Origin: Ruminococcus sp.
GTDB taxonomy: Bacteria; Bacillota; Clostridia; Oscillospirales; Ruminococcaceae
Assembly (NCBI RefSeq): GCF_017549005.1
Contig: NZ_JAFYYT010000047.1
Span: 1 to 64,000 of the forward strand
DNA length: 64,000 nucleotides
Direction of reading: 5' to 3'
In this document: positions 36,567 through 45,071 of the stretch, one piece after another
Layout of the letters: each line of letters opens with the position of its first letter
Numbering within the stretch: position 1 is the first letter of the stretch
The notes under the pieces: model-generated
The model's input: only the letters and a program-made list of their open reading frames with translations
What the model was told of the DNA's origin: nothing
Databases searched by the model: none
Made by a program: the position numbers and the translations under genes

Positions 36567-37040
36567 ATGGAGAAAATTTATGGTCAGATCGACCTTGAAA
36601 CGATCGAAAAGCTTGCTGATATCATCAACAGGAAGGAGCTTTCCGAGCTTACCATTTCAAACGGGGACAAGAGCATAACGCTCAAGGGCAAGAAATGTAT
36701 GCCTGCAATGCCTGTATCTGTAGTCGCAGCAGCACCTGCACAGAATCAGGCTCCCGTTGAGAGCACTCTCGCCGAGAGCGAGGCTTCAATGGCGGAGGAA
36801 GTAAGCGGAAAGATCGTAAGATCGCCTATCGTAGGCACATTCTATTCAGCTCCCTCACCTGACAAGCCGCCTTTTGTAAAGACAGGCGACGAGGTCAAGA
36901 AGGGCGACGTTATCATGATAATCGAGTCCATGAAGCTCATGAACGAGATACAGTCCGAGTACGACGGAACAGTTGAGCAGATACTTGTCTCCGACGGACA
37001 GGCGGTAGAATTCGACCAGCCGATCATGGTCATAAAGTAA
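36567..37040 (+). CDS. accB: Biotin carboxyl carrier protein of acetyl-CoA carboxylase
   Basis: 157 residues. The N-terminus binds the carboxylase; an Ala/Pro-rich linker (about 48-75) leads to the biotinyl domain, with the biotin-accepting Lys123 in ESMKLMNE. It carries carboxybiotin between AccC and AccAD to form malonyl-CoA. Start follows GAGGAGG. Its stop overlaps the next gene start as TAATG. Confidence 0.95.
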   Translation: MEKIYGQIDLETIEKLADIINRKELSELTISNGDKSITLKGKKCMPAMPVSVVAAAPAQNQAPVESTLAESEASMAEEVSGKIVRSPIVGTFYSAPSPDKPPFVKTGDEVKKGDVIMIIESMKLMNEIQSEYDGTVEQILVSDGQAVEFDQPIMVIK

Positions 37041-37636
37041 TGGAATACAGGTATCTTACTCAGGAGCTTGTGGAAAAGGGAAATGTGAATATAACATCTC
37101 CCGAGATGTTCGAGGAGGCAAGGCAGTACAACATAGAAGCCGTCAGGAACTACAAGAAGCGCTACCTGATAAAGATCGCTTTCGGCCTGTGGATAGCCGC
37201 GCAGGTAATATACGTAATATTCTGTGCTGTGAACAGTATTGAGATGCAGACAGGCTATGACAGAGCCACAGACACGAAGGTTCCCGTATGGAGGGCAGCT
37301 CTTGCGGTATTTGGAGTGCTGGCTTATTTAGGGCTGATGTTCTGGTTCGCTTTCCATAACGGAAGCCGCGACAAAAAGACACTTTGCCTCGCTTCTCTGC
37401 CTGTAATAGCGTTTTCGCTGTACTTTGCAGGTATCCCCTTAGGAAATTATATAATAGGGTATCTTTACGAAAGGTCGGAGAACTATTTCTCGAAAAAGCT
37501 GGGCTATCCCTCATTCCCGAGGATAGTTACAAATTCCGTATTCAGCAGATCCGACAATATCAATGACATGACATATGACAGCATACGTGAAAAGGCGCAG
37601 AGGGATCACCCCGACAGAGGAGATTTTCTCGGATAA
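37040..37636 (+). CDS. Uncharacterised membrane protein inside the fab operon, paralogue A
   Basis: 198 residues, no family recognised. Short N-terminal cytoplasmic part with the block SPEMFEEARQYNIEAVRNYKK (about residues 15-35), three membrane helices (about 38-58, 80-103, 112-135), and a soluble C-terminus ending in a conserved DSIREKAQRDHPD. It overlaps accB by one base and is followed by a clear paralogue, so it is translated within the fatty-acid operon. A role linked to membrane-lipid synthesis is an inference from context only. Confidence 0.85.
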   Translation: MEYRYLTQELVEKGNVNITSPEMFEEARQYNIEAVRNYKKRYLIKIAFGLWIAAQVIYVIFCAVNSIEMQTGYDRATDTKVPVWRAALAVFGVLAYLGLMFWFAFHNGSRDKKTLCLASLPVIAFSLYFAGIPLGNYIIGYLYERSENYFSKKLGYPSFPRIVTNSVFSRSDNINDMTYDSIREKAQRDHPDRGDFLG

Positions 37637-37654
37637 TATGAGGTCTTGCATATC

Positions 37655-38248
37655 ATGGCTTGGAAATATATAACTCAGGATATAATAGACGCAGGCGGCA
37701 TAAACGTCACAAGCGCCGAAATGTTTGCAGAGGCAAGGGAATACAACATCGAAGCCGTAAGAAATTACAATAAGAAGCAGCGAAACCACTGGTTCATAGC
37801 CATATGGTCGGTGGGACAGCTGGTGCTGAGCCTTGTTATCGGTATAGTGCTCGTAGTAAATAATCAGCTGGAGCAGATGTTCAGTTCAGCGACCACTCCC
37901 ACATGGAGGATACTTCTGAGACTTTTCGGTTTCCTTGCGTATATGGGAGTATTTGCATATTTTGTCATTTTACGCAGAGACCCGAGACCTCATGTCATGG
38001 CTCTCAGCTCTCTGCCCATACTCATAGCAGACTGGAAGTTCATAGGAATAGTGGCATTCAACTTCCTTGTGGGCTGGCTTCATGAAAAGGTGGAGAACGA
38101 CCTCAGGACAAAGCCTGACTATCCGAAATTCACAAGACTCATAGTTACCACATCATACAGCGATTCCGACACCATATCGGAGCTCACCTTTGACAGCATA
38201 CGCGACAAGGCAAGGAGAGAGCACCCCGATGCTGAGGAACTGAAATGA
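37655..38248 (+). CDS. Uncharacterised membrane protein inside the fab operon, paralogue B
   Basis: 197 residues from ATG 37655; TTG 37646 is the alternative, but GAGG would be only 2 bases before it. Same architecture as paralogue A: SAEMFAEAREYNIEAVRNY near the N-terminus, three membrane helices, and DSIRDKARREHPD at the C-terminus. The middle is diverged, so the duplication is old. It lies 18 bases after paralogue A and just before fabZ. Function unknown. Confidence 0.85.
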   Translation: MAWKYITQDIIDAGGINVTSAEMFAEAREYNIEAVRNYNKKQRNHWFIAIWSVGQLVLSLVIGIVLVVNNQLEQMFSSATTPTWRILLRLFGFLAYMGVFAYFVILRRDPRPHVMALSSLPILIADWKFIGIVAFNFLVGWLHEKVENDLRTKPDYPKFTRLIVTTSYSDSDTISELTFDSIRDKARREHPDAEELK

Positions 38249-38278
38249 TATGCCGTGATACAAAAAAGGAGAATAACA

Positions 38279-38722
38279 ATGGCTGATATACTTATGAATA
38301 AAGAGCAGATAATGGAAATAATCCCCCACCGCGATCCCTTTCTCCTCATTGACGAGATAGTGGATATGGAAGTGGGAGTAAAGGTACACGCAAGGAAGTA
38401 CATCAAGGAGGAGGATTTCTGGTTCAGGGGACACTTCCCGGGTTATCCTGTGACTCCCGGCGTGCTCATGGTAGAAATGCTTGCACAGGCAGGAGCTGTA
38501 TGTATGCTCTCAAAGCCTGAGTTCAAGGGCAAGATAGGACTTTTCGGCGGCATCGACAAGGCTAAGTTCCGCAGACAGGTAGTTCCCGGGGACGTTCTTG
38601 ACCTTGAGGTCGAGATAGTACGTCAGCGCGGACCTGTGGGAACAGGACAGGCGCTTGCGTCCGTAGGCGGCGAAAAGGCTGTATCCTGCGAGATAACCTT
38701 TGTTATCACAGACAATAAATAA
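38279..38722 (+). CDS. fabZ: 3-hydroxyacyl-ACP dehydratase
   Basis: 147 residues from ATG 38279 (AAAAAAGGAG upstream). Hot-dog-fold enzyme removing water from beta-hydroxyacyl-ACP. Motifs: IIPHRDPFLLIDE (about 14-26), catalytic His in FRGHFPGYPVTPGV (about 52), and Glu in LMVEMLAQAGA (about 67). Length is typical. Confidence 0.96.
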   Translation: MADILMNKEQIMEIIPHRDPFLLIDEIVDMEVGVKVHARKYIKEEDFWFRGHFPGYPVTPGVLMVEMLAQAGAVCMLSKPEFKGKIGLFGGIDKAKFRRQVVPGDVLDLEVEIVRQRGPVGTGQALASVGGEKAVSCEITFVITDNK

Positions 38723-38744
38723 TCCATACGGGGGATAAATATAA

Positions 38745-40097
38745 ATGTTCAAGAAAGTACTTATCGCCAACAGAGGCGAGATAGCTGTACGAATAATAAG
38801 AGCGTGCAGAGAGCTGAGCATACGCTGTGTAGCGGTATATTCCACAGCCGACCGCAATTCTCTCCATGCACAGATAGCGGACGAGTCGGTCTGTATAGGT
38901 CCTGCTGCCACAAAGGACAGCTACCTTAACATGAACGCCATAATACAGGCTGCAAAAAATACGGGAGCAGAGGCTATACATCCAGGCTTCGGCTTCCTCT
39001 CCGAGAATGCCGAGTTCGCAAGGCTCTGCGAGGCGAACGGAATAGTTTTCATCGGACCTTCATATAAGTCTATAGAGATGCTTGGCGACAAGGCAGCTGC
39101 AAAGGAGACAATGGCTGCTGCGGGAGTACCCGTTATCCCCGGTTCAAAGGGCGCGGTAAAGAGTCTCGCAGAAGCTGAGAAGATAGCCGAAAAAGCAGGC
39201 TACCCCGTACTTGTAAAGGCTTCCGCAGGCGGCGGCGGACGCGGCATACGCCGTGTTGACAGTCCCGACGAGCTTGAAGCGCAGATGACGGCTGCACAGC
39301 AGGAGGCGAAGAACTTCTTCGGCGACGACGCCGTATATATCGAGAAGTTCCTCATAAATCCCCACCATGTGGAGATACAGATAATCGCCGACAAGCACGG
39401 CAACTATATCCACCTCTGCGAGCGCGACTGCTCAATGCAGCGCCGCAACCAGAAAATGCTGGAGGAGTGCCCGAGCCCTATTGTGGACGAAGAGCTCCGC
39501 AGGAAAATGGGCGCAGCAGCGGTAACTGCCGCAAAGGAGTGCGGATACTACAACGCAGGCACCATAGAGTTTCTCGTTGACGAGAACCGCGACTTCTACT
39601 TTATGGAAATGAACACGAGAATACAGGTCGAGCACCCAATAACCGAAGAGGTAACGGGCTTTGACCTTGTAAAGGCACAGATAGAGATAGCAGACGGCAA
39701 GCCTCTTGAGGTAAAGCAGGAAGATATAAAAATGCGCGGCCACGCTATCGAGTGCAGAATAAATGCGGAAAATCCTGACAAGGGCTTCAGACCTTCCCCG
39801 GGAACCATCACGGCTCTCTATATGCCGGGCGGTCCGGGAATAAGAATAGACGGAGCCGTTTATCAGGGCTATACCATAACTCCGTACTATGACTCTATGA
39901 TAAGCAAGCTCATCGCTCACGGCTCCGACCGAGAGGACGCCATAAACAAGATGAGGTGGGCGCTTTCCGAGTTCATCGTTGAGGGAGTTGACACAAATAT
40001 AGACTTCCAGCTGGAAATAATCAGGAACGCCGATTTCAAGGCAGGAAAGTATGATATCGGATTCCTCGGAAGATATATGGAAGAAAAGAAGAAATAA
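38745..40097 (+). CDS. accC: Biotin carboxylase subunit of acetyl-CoA carboxylase
   Basis: 450-residue ATP-grasp enzyme that carboxylates the biotin of AccB. N-terminal LIANRGEIAVRIIRA (6-20), glycine-rich ATP loop KASAGGGGRGIRRV (about 159-172), EMNTRIQVEHPITEEVTG (about 288-305). Full length. Gene order accC-accD-accA follows the usual Clostridial pattern. Confidence 0.97.
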   Translation: MFKKVLIANRGEIAVRIIRACRELSIRCVAVYSTADRNSLHAQIADESVCIGPAATKDSYLNMNAIIQAAKNTGAEAIHPGFGFLSENAEFARLCEANGIVFIGPSYKSIEMLGDKAAAKETMAAAGVPVIPGSKGAVKSLAEAEKIAEKAGYPVLVKASAGGGGRGIRRVDSPDELEAQMTAAQQEAKNFFGDDAVYIEKFLINPHHVEIQIIADKHGNYIHLCERDCSMQRRNQKMLEECPSPIVDEELRRKMGAAAVTAAKECGYYNAGTIEFLVDENRDFYFMEMNTRIQVEHPITEEVTGFDLVKAQIEIADGKPLEVKQEDIKMRGHAIECRINAENPDKGFRPSPGTITALYMPGGPGIRIDGAVYQGYTITPYYDSMISKLIAHGSDREDAINKMRWALSEFIVEGVDTNIDFQLEIIRNADFKAGKYDIGFLGRYMEEKKK

Positions 40098-40119
40098 AAC
40101 GGGAATGCGGTGAAAAGAA

Positions 40120-40965
40120 TTGTTTGAAGATTTTTTTAACGTAGTTAAGAAGCGCTGGGGAGAGGGCGAAGAGGAATACAAGCCCCCCATGTTCAAATGC
40201 CCGCGCTGTCAGGGACTTAGTCCTCTGTCAAAGTACGAGGAGCTCAGAAGAGTATGCCCCAAGTGCAACTATCACGGCAGGCTCTCCTCAAACGAGCGTA
40301 TCGCTATAACTGTAGACAAGGAAAGCTTCAGGGAGCTCAACGGAAGAATGAAGGGAGCAGACCCGCTCAACTTCCCCGACTATCCCGAAAAGCAGGCAGA
40401 GCTCCGCGCAAGTACGGGACTCAGCGACGCAGTCATCACAGGTACGGCGACAATCAAGGGCTCGCCTGTAGTAATAGGAGTAATGGATTCGCGTTTTATG
40501 ATGGGCTCTATGGGCAGCGTCGTAGGCGAGAAGATAACACGCGCATTCGAGTACGCAACGGAGCATAAGCTCCCCGTGGTAATGTTCACCGCGTCGGGCG
40601 GAGCGCGTATGCAGGAGGGAATAGTCTCCCTCATGCAGATGGCAAAGACATCGGGCGCAGTAAAGCTCCACAGCGAGGCAGGCGGACTGTATATATCGGT
40701 AATGACGGACCCTACCACAGGCGGAGTTACCGCAAGCTTTGCTTCACTGGGAGATATCATAATAGCAGAACCGAAGGTACTTATCGGCTTTGCAGGCAGA
40801 AGAGTCATCGAGGGAACCATCAAGCAGAAACTGCCCGATGACTTCCAGCTTGCGGAATTCATGTACAGCAAGGGCTTTGTTGATATGATAGTCGAGCGCA
40901 GAAAGCTCAGGAGCGTGCTCTCACACCTTCTGAAGCTCCACGGATACACCCCTAAGGAGGCATGA
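40120..40965 (+). CDS. accD: Acetyl-CoA carboxylase carboxyltransferase, beta subunit
   Basis: 281 residues from a TTG start with GGTG as a modest SD. Zinc-ribbon Cys residues (FKCPRCQG and RVCPKCNYHG, about residues 25-50), then the crotonase-like carboxyltransferase domain with ASGGARMQEG (about 155) and GGVTASFASLGD (about 202). Works with AccA to transfer CO2 from biotin to acetyl-CoA. Its stop overlaps the region just before accA. Confidence 0.95.
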   Translation: MFEDFFNVVKKRWGEGEEEYKPPMFKCPRCQGLSPLSKYEELRRVCPKCNYHGRLSSNERIAITVDKESFRELNGRMKGADPLNFPDYPEKQAELRASTGLSDAVITGTATIKGSPVVIGVMDSRFMMGSMGSVVGEKITRAFEYATEHKLPVVMFTASGGARMQEGIVSLMQMAKTSGAVKLHSEAGGLYISVMTDPTTGGVTASFASLGDIIIAEPKVLIGFAGRRVIEGTIKQKLPDDFQLAEFMYSKGFVDMIVERRKLRSVLSHLLKLHGYTPKEA

Positions 40966-40967
40966 GC

Positions 40968-41774
40968 ATGGAAGACAAAAGAACAGCGTGGGAACGCCTT
41001 CAGCTCATACACACTAAGGGCAGACCTACCATAAAGGACTATATCCCTCAGATTTTCACGGACTGGTATGAAATGCACGGAGACCGTCTTTTCGGCGACG
41101 ACAGGGCTATCATCGGCGGTATCGCAAGACTTGACGGTATGCCTGTGACCATCATAGCAGAGGTGAAGGGCAGGGACCTCAACGAGAATAAAGCCTGCAA
41201 CTTCGCAATGCCCCACCCAGAGGGCTACAGAAAGGCGCTCAGGATAGCAAGACAGGCGGAGAAGTTCCACCGTCCCGTTATATGCTTCATAGACACTCCC
41301 GGAGCATTCTGCGGAGTAGCCGCCGAAGAGCGCGGACAGGGCGAGGCTATCGCAAAGAATATCGCGGAGTTCATGACTCTCCGCACACCTATAGTATCTA
41401 TCGTCCTCGGCGAGGGCGGAAGCGGCGGCGCACTTGCGCTGGGCGTATGTGACGAGCTTGCCATGCTCGAGAACGCAGAGTACTCGGTATTGTCGCCGAG
41501 AGGCTTTGCAAGTATCCTCTGGAAGGACGCTTCACGCGAGCAGGAAGCAAGCGAGATAATGAAGATAACGGCGGAGGATATGGTGCGTTTGGGTGTTGCC
41601 GAAGCCATTATCGAGGAGCCCCTCGGAGGCGCCCATAACGATTTAGACAAAATTTCAGAAAATATAAAGGAATATTTGTCACAAAAAATACCTGAAAAAT
41701 GCAAAAAAGATATTGACGTTTTGCTTAAAGAACGCTATACTAAATTTAGAAAAATCGGAGCGTTCACTGAATGA
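40968..41774 (+). CDS. accA: Acetyl-CoA carboxylase carboxyltransferase, alpha subunit
   Basis: 268 residues from ATG 40968: AAGGAGG (40954-40960) is 7 bases upstream. The ATG at 40962 is only 1 base from it and is unlikely. Motifs: GDRLFGDDRAIIGGIAR (about 40-55), IDTPGAFCGVAAEERGQGEAI (about 108), and EGGSGGALALG (about 147). It forms the transferase with AccD. This is shorter than the E. coli type and normal for Firmicutes. Confidence 0.95.
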   Translation: MEDKRTAWERLQLIHTKGRPTIKDYIPQIFTDWYEMHGDRLFGDDRAIIGGIARLDGMPVTIIAEVKGRDLNENKACNFAMPHPEGYRKALRIARQAEKFHRPVICFIDTPGAFCGVAAEERGQGEAIAKNIAEFMTLRTPIVSIVLGEGGSGGALALGVCDELAMLENAEYSVLSPRGFASILWKDASREQEASEIMKITAEDMVRLGVAEAIIEEPLGGAHNDLDKISENIKEYLSQKIPEKCKKDIDVLLKERYTKFRKIGAFTE

Positions 41775-41828
41775 ACCGATTTTGACAAAAAAATAAAGAA
41801 AATAAAAGAAAAAATGGAGGACCAGATA

Positions 41829-42065
41829 ATGATTTTTGAAAAACTCAAAGATATTATTGCAGAACAGCTCAGTGTGGAGGCAGACGAAGTAAACCTTGAT
41901 TCAAACATTCAGGACGATCTCGGAGCTGATTCGCTCGACGTTGTAGATCTTATCACAACTATCGAGGACGAGTTTGATCTTTCTATCCCCGACGAGGCAG
42001 TTGAGGAGATCAAGACAGTAGGAGACATCGTAAACTATATCGAAAAGAATACAGACGCTGAATAA
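41829..42065 (+). CDS. acpP: Acyl carrier protein
   Basis: 78 residues from ATG 41829, which has GGAGG 8 bases upstream; the ATG at 41814 contains that SD and cannot use it. The phosphopantetheine attachment Ser35 is in GADSLD. Acidic helical protein typical of ACP. It stands last in the fab operon after accA, unlike the common position next to fabH or fabK, and ends at a strong terminator. Confidence 0.96.
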   Translation: MIFEKLKDIIAEQLSVEADEVNLDSNIQDDLGADSLDVVDLITTIEDEFDLSIPDEAVEEIKTVGDIVNYIEKNTDAE

Positions 42066-42080
42066 TGAGCGTATAACACT

Positions 42081-42109
42081 CCCCCGGCTCTCAGCCGGGG
42101 GATTTTTTT
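42081..42109 (+). terminator. Terminator of the fab operon
   Basis: 9-bp GC stem CCCCCGGCT/AGCCGGGGG, 3-base loop, then seven Ts. Confidence 0.93.
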
Positions 42110-42280
42110 GTCAGACGGAGCTGCCGCCTGAAAAATGCAGATGATCTCGGGTTATGCCGAAGCAGTATGATAAAAAAGAGAAAAAATTTTTCACGATCTT
42201 GCAGCACTTTCGTTTTTCGCTCCGAATGTTGTTTATGAAAGGTCGATCTTCAATAAAAAATACAGCAGGGAGGGATGAAC

Positions 42281-42847
42281 ATGACAGGAAACGAGCTGAG
42301 AGAGCTTCTCAGTGCATCTCCTGCGGACTGCCACAGAAAGCTCATGCAGGAGTATGGCAGATATGTTTATGCCATAGTATTCAATAAGCTGAGGAGCTGC
42401 GGCACAAGGGAGGACGTTGAAGAGTGCGTCTGCGATGTTTTCACGGATATATTCATAAAATTCGAGTACGACGAGAAATACGTAAGCGATATCAAGGGAT
42501 ATATCGGAACTGTTGCAAAGCGCACGGCCATCGACCGTTACAGGAGCCTTTCCGCCGAAAACAGCCACAATGCATATGCAGACGAGGAGGATATGGCGGA
42601 GCTTGTTTCCGATTTCAGCGTGGACGAGCACGTTGACAGTTCAGAACTCCGCAGGCTTCTCGTACAGAAGATAAAAGAACTCGGCGAGCCCGATTCCACC
42701 ATACTTATACAGAAATTCTACTACAACCGCAAATCGTCGGAGATAGCGAAGACGGTTTCCATGACGGCTTCGTCCGTCCGATCGCGGTGTACAAGGGCTA
42801 TGGATAAGCTGCGCGGAAAGCTGGCCGAAGTCGGTATCACAAGGTAA
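42281..42847 (+). CDS. ECF-type RNA polymerase sigma factor
   Basis: 188 residues from ATG 42281 (GGGAGG 7 bases upstream; ATG 42275 is too close). Region 2 (about residues 22-90, with EECVCDVFTDIFIKF and GYIGTVAKRTAIDRYR) and region 4 (about 125-180, LGEPDSTILIQKFYYNRKSSEIAKTV) are visible. It is followed 13 bases later by a membrane protein that looks like its anti-sigma partner, the classic ECF pair layout. No dockerin or sugar-binding domain in the sigma itself. Confidence 0.9.
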   Translation: MTGNELRELLSASPADCHRKLMQEYGRYVYAIVFNKLRSCGTREDVEECVCDVFTDIFIKFEYDEKYVSDIKGYIGTVAKRTAIDRYRSLSAENSHNAYADEEDMAELVSDFSVDEHVDSSELRRLLVQKIKELGEPDSTILIQKFYYNRKSSEIAKTVSMTASSVRSRCTRAMDKLRGKLAEVGITR

Positions 42848-42860
42848 AGGAGGAGCAGCT

Positions 42861-44123
42861 GTGAAAAAGAAAAACATATTCGATATTCTTGAAAATGCAG
42901 AGGACGAGCTTATGGACGATTTTACAGATATGAGCCCCGGGATCAGCGATGATCAGCTGGAAAAGCTCCTCGCAGTGAGCGAAAGGAACTACAGAATGAA
43001 AAAGAAAGAAATAGAAAGAACAAGGAAAGATAATGATACAGAGGGGGAGTACACAGTCAGCGGAGTTGACCGCATAAAGCGTCCCGTATGGCTCACGCCC
43101 CTTATAACGGCGGCTTCAGTGGTGCTCATCGCAGGAGCTGTCATCGGCAGCGTTTCCCTTATGAAAAACAATAGAAACGTGATAATAGGCGACGATACAC
43201 ATATAAGCGCCGAGCAGTCAGGTCAGTCGGGAACCGAAAGCACATCTGTTTCGGGATTCGGCTCGGCTACAGATACTGTTGTAACTGTCACAGCTTTAGG
43301 AACAGACAATAAGACCACAAAAACGACTGAAACGGCCACAAGCGATACTACTGCTGTATCGACTCAGACCACATCAGCTCCGGCAGCTGACGAAAAATAC
43401 ACAACAAGGCCGTTTGTCGCGCCGAAGGCTGAGGATATCATCATCGACGACGAGCTGTCCCGCTATGTACATGATATGTTCGCAAAGAGCGGCGACGTTC
43501 ATTTTAATTTGACAAGTAACATTATGAGAGAGCGTGAGTTCCTAAGGTTCTCAGTTGATCCGGCATTGGGATATAAGACCAGTAATTTACCCGATAATTC
43601 CGATGAGATACTGGAAAACACAGTATTCTACTCACTTGTTAACGATGAGCGCTTCACTTGCATAGACGATATAAGAAGATACGCAAGGACTGTGTTCACT
43701 GAAAAGCTGACCAATAGTTTATGTCTTGGAAACACCTTTTCATCGGGCTTCGATGATATAGACGTGGGCGGCTTCCTGCCTACGGACAAGATAGGCTGGT
43801 TCGCAGAATACCGCGGAAAACTGTACATATGGTTCGACGGCGGCGGAAGAGGATATGTCCCCGCGGGAGATTACATGGATGAGCTGCCTGTTATCATATC
43901 GAACAAGACAGATACGTCGTTTACCGCATATATACAGAGCACCTACATTTATTCTGCAAGCGACCCGATAGACCCCGGTCTTATCGAGCTTGATAAGATA
44001 GGCTGCTATGAGGTAAAGTTCGTGTTTGACTCTGAATTCAACGACTGGCGTATAGACGAAATTACGCTCCGTGAAGCCCCGTGCTATAAGGCAGTTTATG
44101 ACAAGCTGCCAGACCGGCGCTGA
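42861..44123 (+). CDS. Membrane-anchored protein, probable anti-sigma partner
   Basis: 420 residues from a GTG with AAAGGAGG 7 bases upstream. Cytoplasmic N-terminus of about 73 residues (acidic, then helical with Lys-rich end), one membrane helix (about 76-97), Ser/Thr-rich linker (about 110-180), then an extracellular domain of about 240 residues without recognised fold. This single-pass layout next to an ECF sigma suggests it holds the sigma and senses something outside. In Ruminococcus and Clostridium similar proteins carry carbohydrate-binding ectodomains; none is recognised here. It could also be an unrelated sigma-controlled gene. Confidence 0.7.
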   Translation: MKKKNIFDILENAEDELMDDFTDMSPGISDDQLEKLLAVSERNYRMKKKEIERTRKDNDTEGEYTVSGVDRIKRPVWLTPLITAASVVLIAGAVIGSVSLMKNNRNVIIGDDTHISAEQSGQSGTESTSVSGFGSATDTVVTVTALGTDNKTTKTTETATSDTTAVSTQTTSAPAADEKYTTRPFVAPKAEDIIIDDELSRYVHDMFAKSGDVHFNLTSNIMREREFLRFSVDPALGYKTSNLPDNSDEILENTVFYSLVNDERFTCIDDIRRYARTVFTEKLTNSLCLGNTFSSGFDDIDVGGFLPTDKIGWFAEYRGKLYIWFDGGGRGYVPAGDYMDELPVIISNKTDTSFTAYIQSTYIYSASDPIDPGLIELDKIGCYEVKFVFDSEFNDWRIDEITLREAPCYKAVYDKLPDRR

Positions 44124-44139
44124 TATTGGTGAATGACCC

Positions 44140-44166
44140 AAAGCCCTGACTATAGTCAGGGCTTTT
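44140..44166 (+). terminator. Terminator of the sigma/anti-sigma operon
   Basis: 11-bp stem AAAGCCCTGAC/GTCAGGGCTTT with a TATA loop. The T-run is short. Confidence 0.8.
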
Positions 44167-44212
44167 GCCTGCTTTCAACAAAAACGCCTGCCTTTGATAC
44201 TAAAAATTGCAC

Positions 44213-44241
44213 TTGCAATTGACAATTCAAAGTGGTATAAT
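44213..44241 (+). promoter_or_regulatory. Promoter for the P-loop ATPase gene and perhaps the kor operon
   Basis: TTGCAA (44213-44218), 17-bp spacer, TATAAT (44236-44241). Confidence 0.75.
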
Positions 44242-44283
44242 ATAAGTTGTAGGATTTTTCACAAAGATTACAAGAGGATATTT

Positions 44284-44940
44284 ATGAAGAATATTAAGAT
44301 AATCACAGGTCATTACGGAAGCGGAAAGACCAATTTTTCCGTAAACCTTGCGGTAAAAGCCGCAGCGGAGAGAAAGTCCGCAGCTATCGTTGACCTTGAC
44401 ATTGTAAATCCCTATTTCAGAACTGCCGATTTCAAAGACCTTTTCGAGGAAAAGGGCATAAGGCTCATAGCTCCCGATTTTGCAAGGAGCAACCTCGATA
44501 TCCCGTCAATACAGTTCGACGTTGTGGAGCTTGCCACAGATGAGGACTGCCTGATAATCGACGTGGGCGGCGACGACGCGGGAGCTGTGGCTCTCGGACG
44601 CTATGCCGAAGCATTGGAGCAGTTCAGGGACAGTATCGAGATGTACTACGTCATAAACCAGCGCCGCTACCTCACCAATACAGCTGAGGAAGTGACAAAG
44701 CTGATGTATGAGATAGAGGCGGCAGCACGTATGAAGCATACGGCTATCGTCAACAATACCAACCTCGGCTGTGAGACCACTCTTGACATCATCGAGCAGT
44801 CGCGTCCCTTTGCGGAGGAGACCTCCCGTATCACAGGACTTCCCGTAATATATACGGTATATCCCGAGGATATCGCGGAGCAGTCGGATAAGCCCGACAG
44901 GTTCGCCGCAAAGATATACGTAAAGCCCGTATGGGGCTGA
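44284..44940 (+). CDS. P-loop ATPase of the CobQ/MinD/ParA type
   Basis: 218 residues from ATG 44284 (AGAGGA upstream; the frame to 44194 has no SD). Walker A GHYGSGKTN (residues 9-17), deviant-Walker-type DLDIVNPYFR (about 38-47), and Walker B-like LIIDVGGDDAGAVALGRY (about 95). Such small ATPases are found near 2-oxoacid:ferredoxin oxidoreductase genes in Clostridia; whether it helps cofactor loading is unknown. It is followed by an inverted-repeat element and then the kor genes. Confidence 0.75.
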   Translation: MKNIKIITGHYGSGKTNFSVNLAVKAAAERKSAAIVDLDIVNPYFRTADFKDLFEEKGIRLIAPDFARSNLDIPSIQFDVVELATDEDCLIIDVGGDDAGAVALGRYAEALEQFRDSIEMYYVINQRRYLTNTAEEVTKLMYEIEAAARMKHTAIVNNTNLGCETTLDIIEQSRPFAEETSRITGLPVIYTVYPEDIAEQSDKPDRFAAKIYVKPVWG

Positions 44941-44951
44941 GCCTGAATGAA

Positions 44952-45051
44952 TAATTCATAATACATAATGCATAATTGCATGAAAGATCGGATTTCCGCA
45001 TATTTCGCAAGCAGCATTGATTATGAATTATGAATTGTGAATTATGAATTG
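44952..45051. repeat. MITE-like element with 25-bp inverted ends
   Basis: Left end 44952-44976 and right end 45027-45051 are inverted copies with 22 of 25 matches, built on the word AATTCATAAT. The interior is 50 bp. No ORF. It sits between the ATPase gene and the ferredoxin-subunit gene. Confidence 0.6.
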
Positions 45052-45071
45052 ATTGAAAGGAGAAAAAGTGT

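Noticed and set aside
42190-42230. Possible ECF-type autoregulated promoter upstream of the sigma gene
   Set aside because: TGCAGCACTTTC and a CCGAATG about 14 bases later loosely resemble ECF elements, but the match is poor and no second copy is seen in the window.
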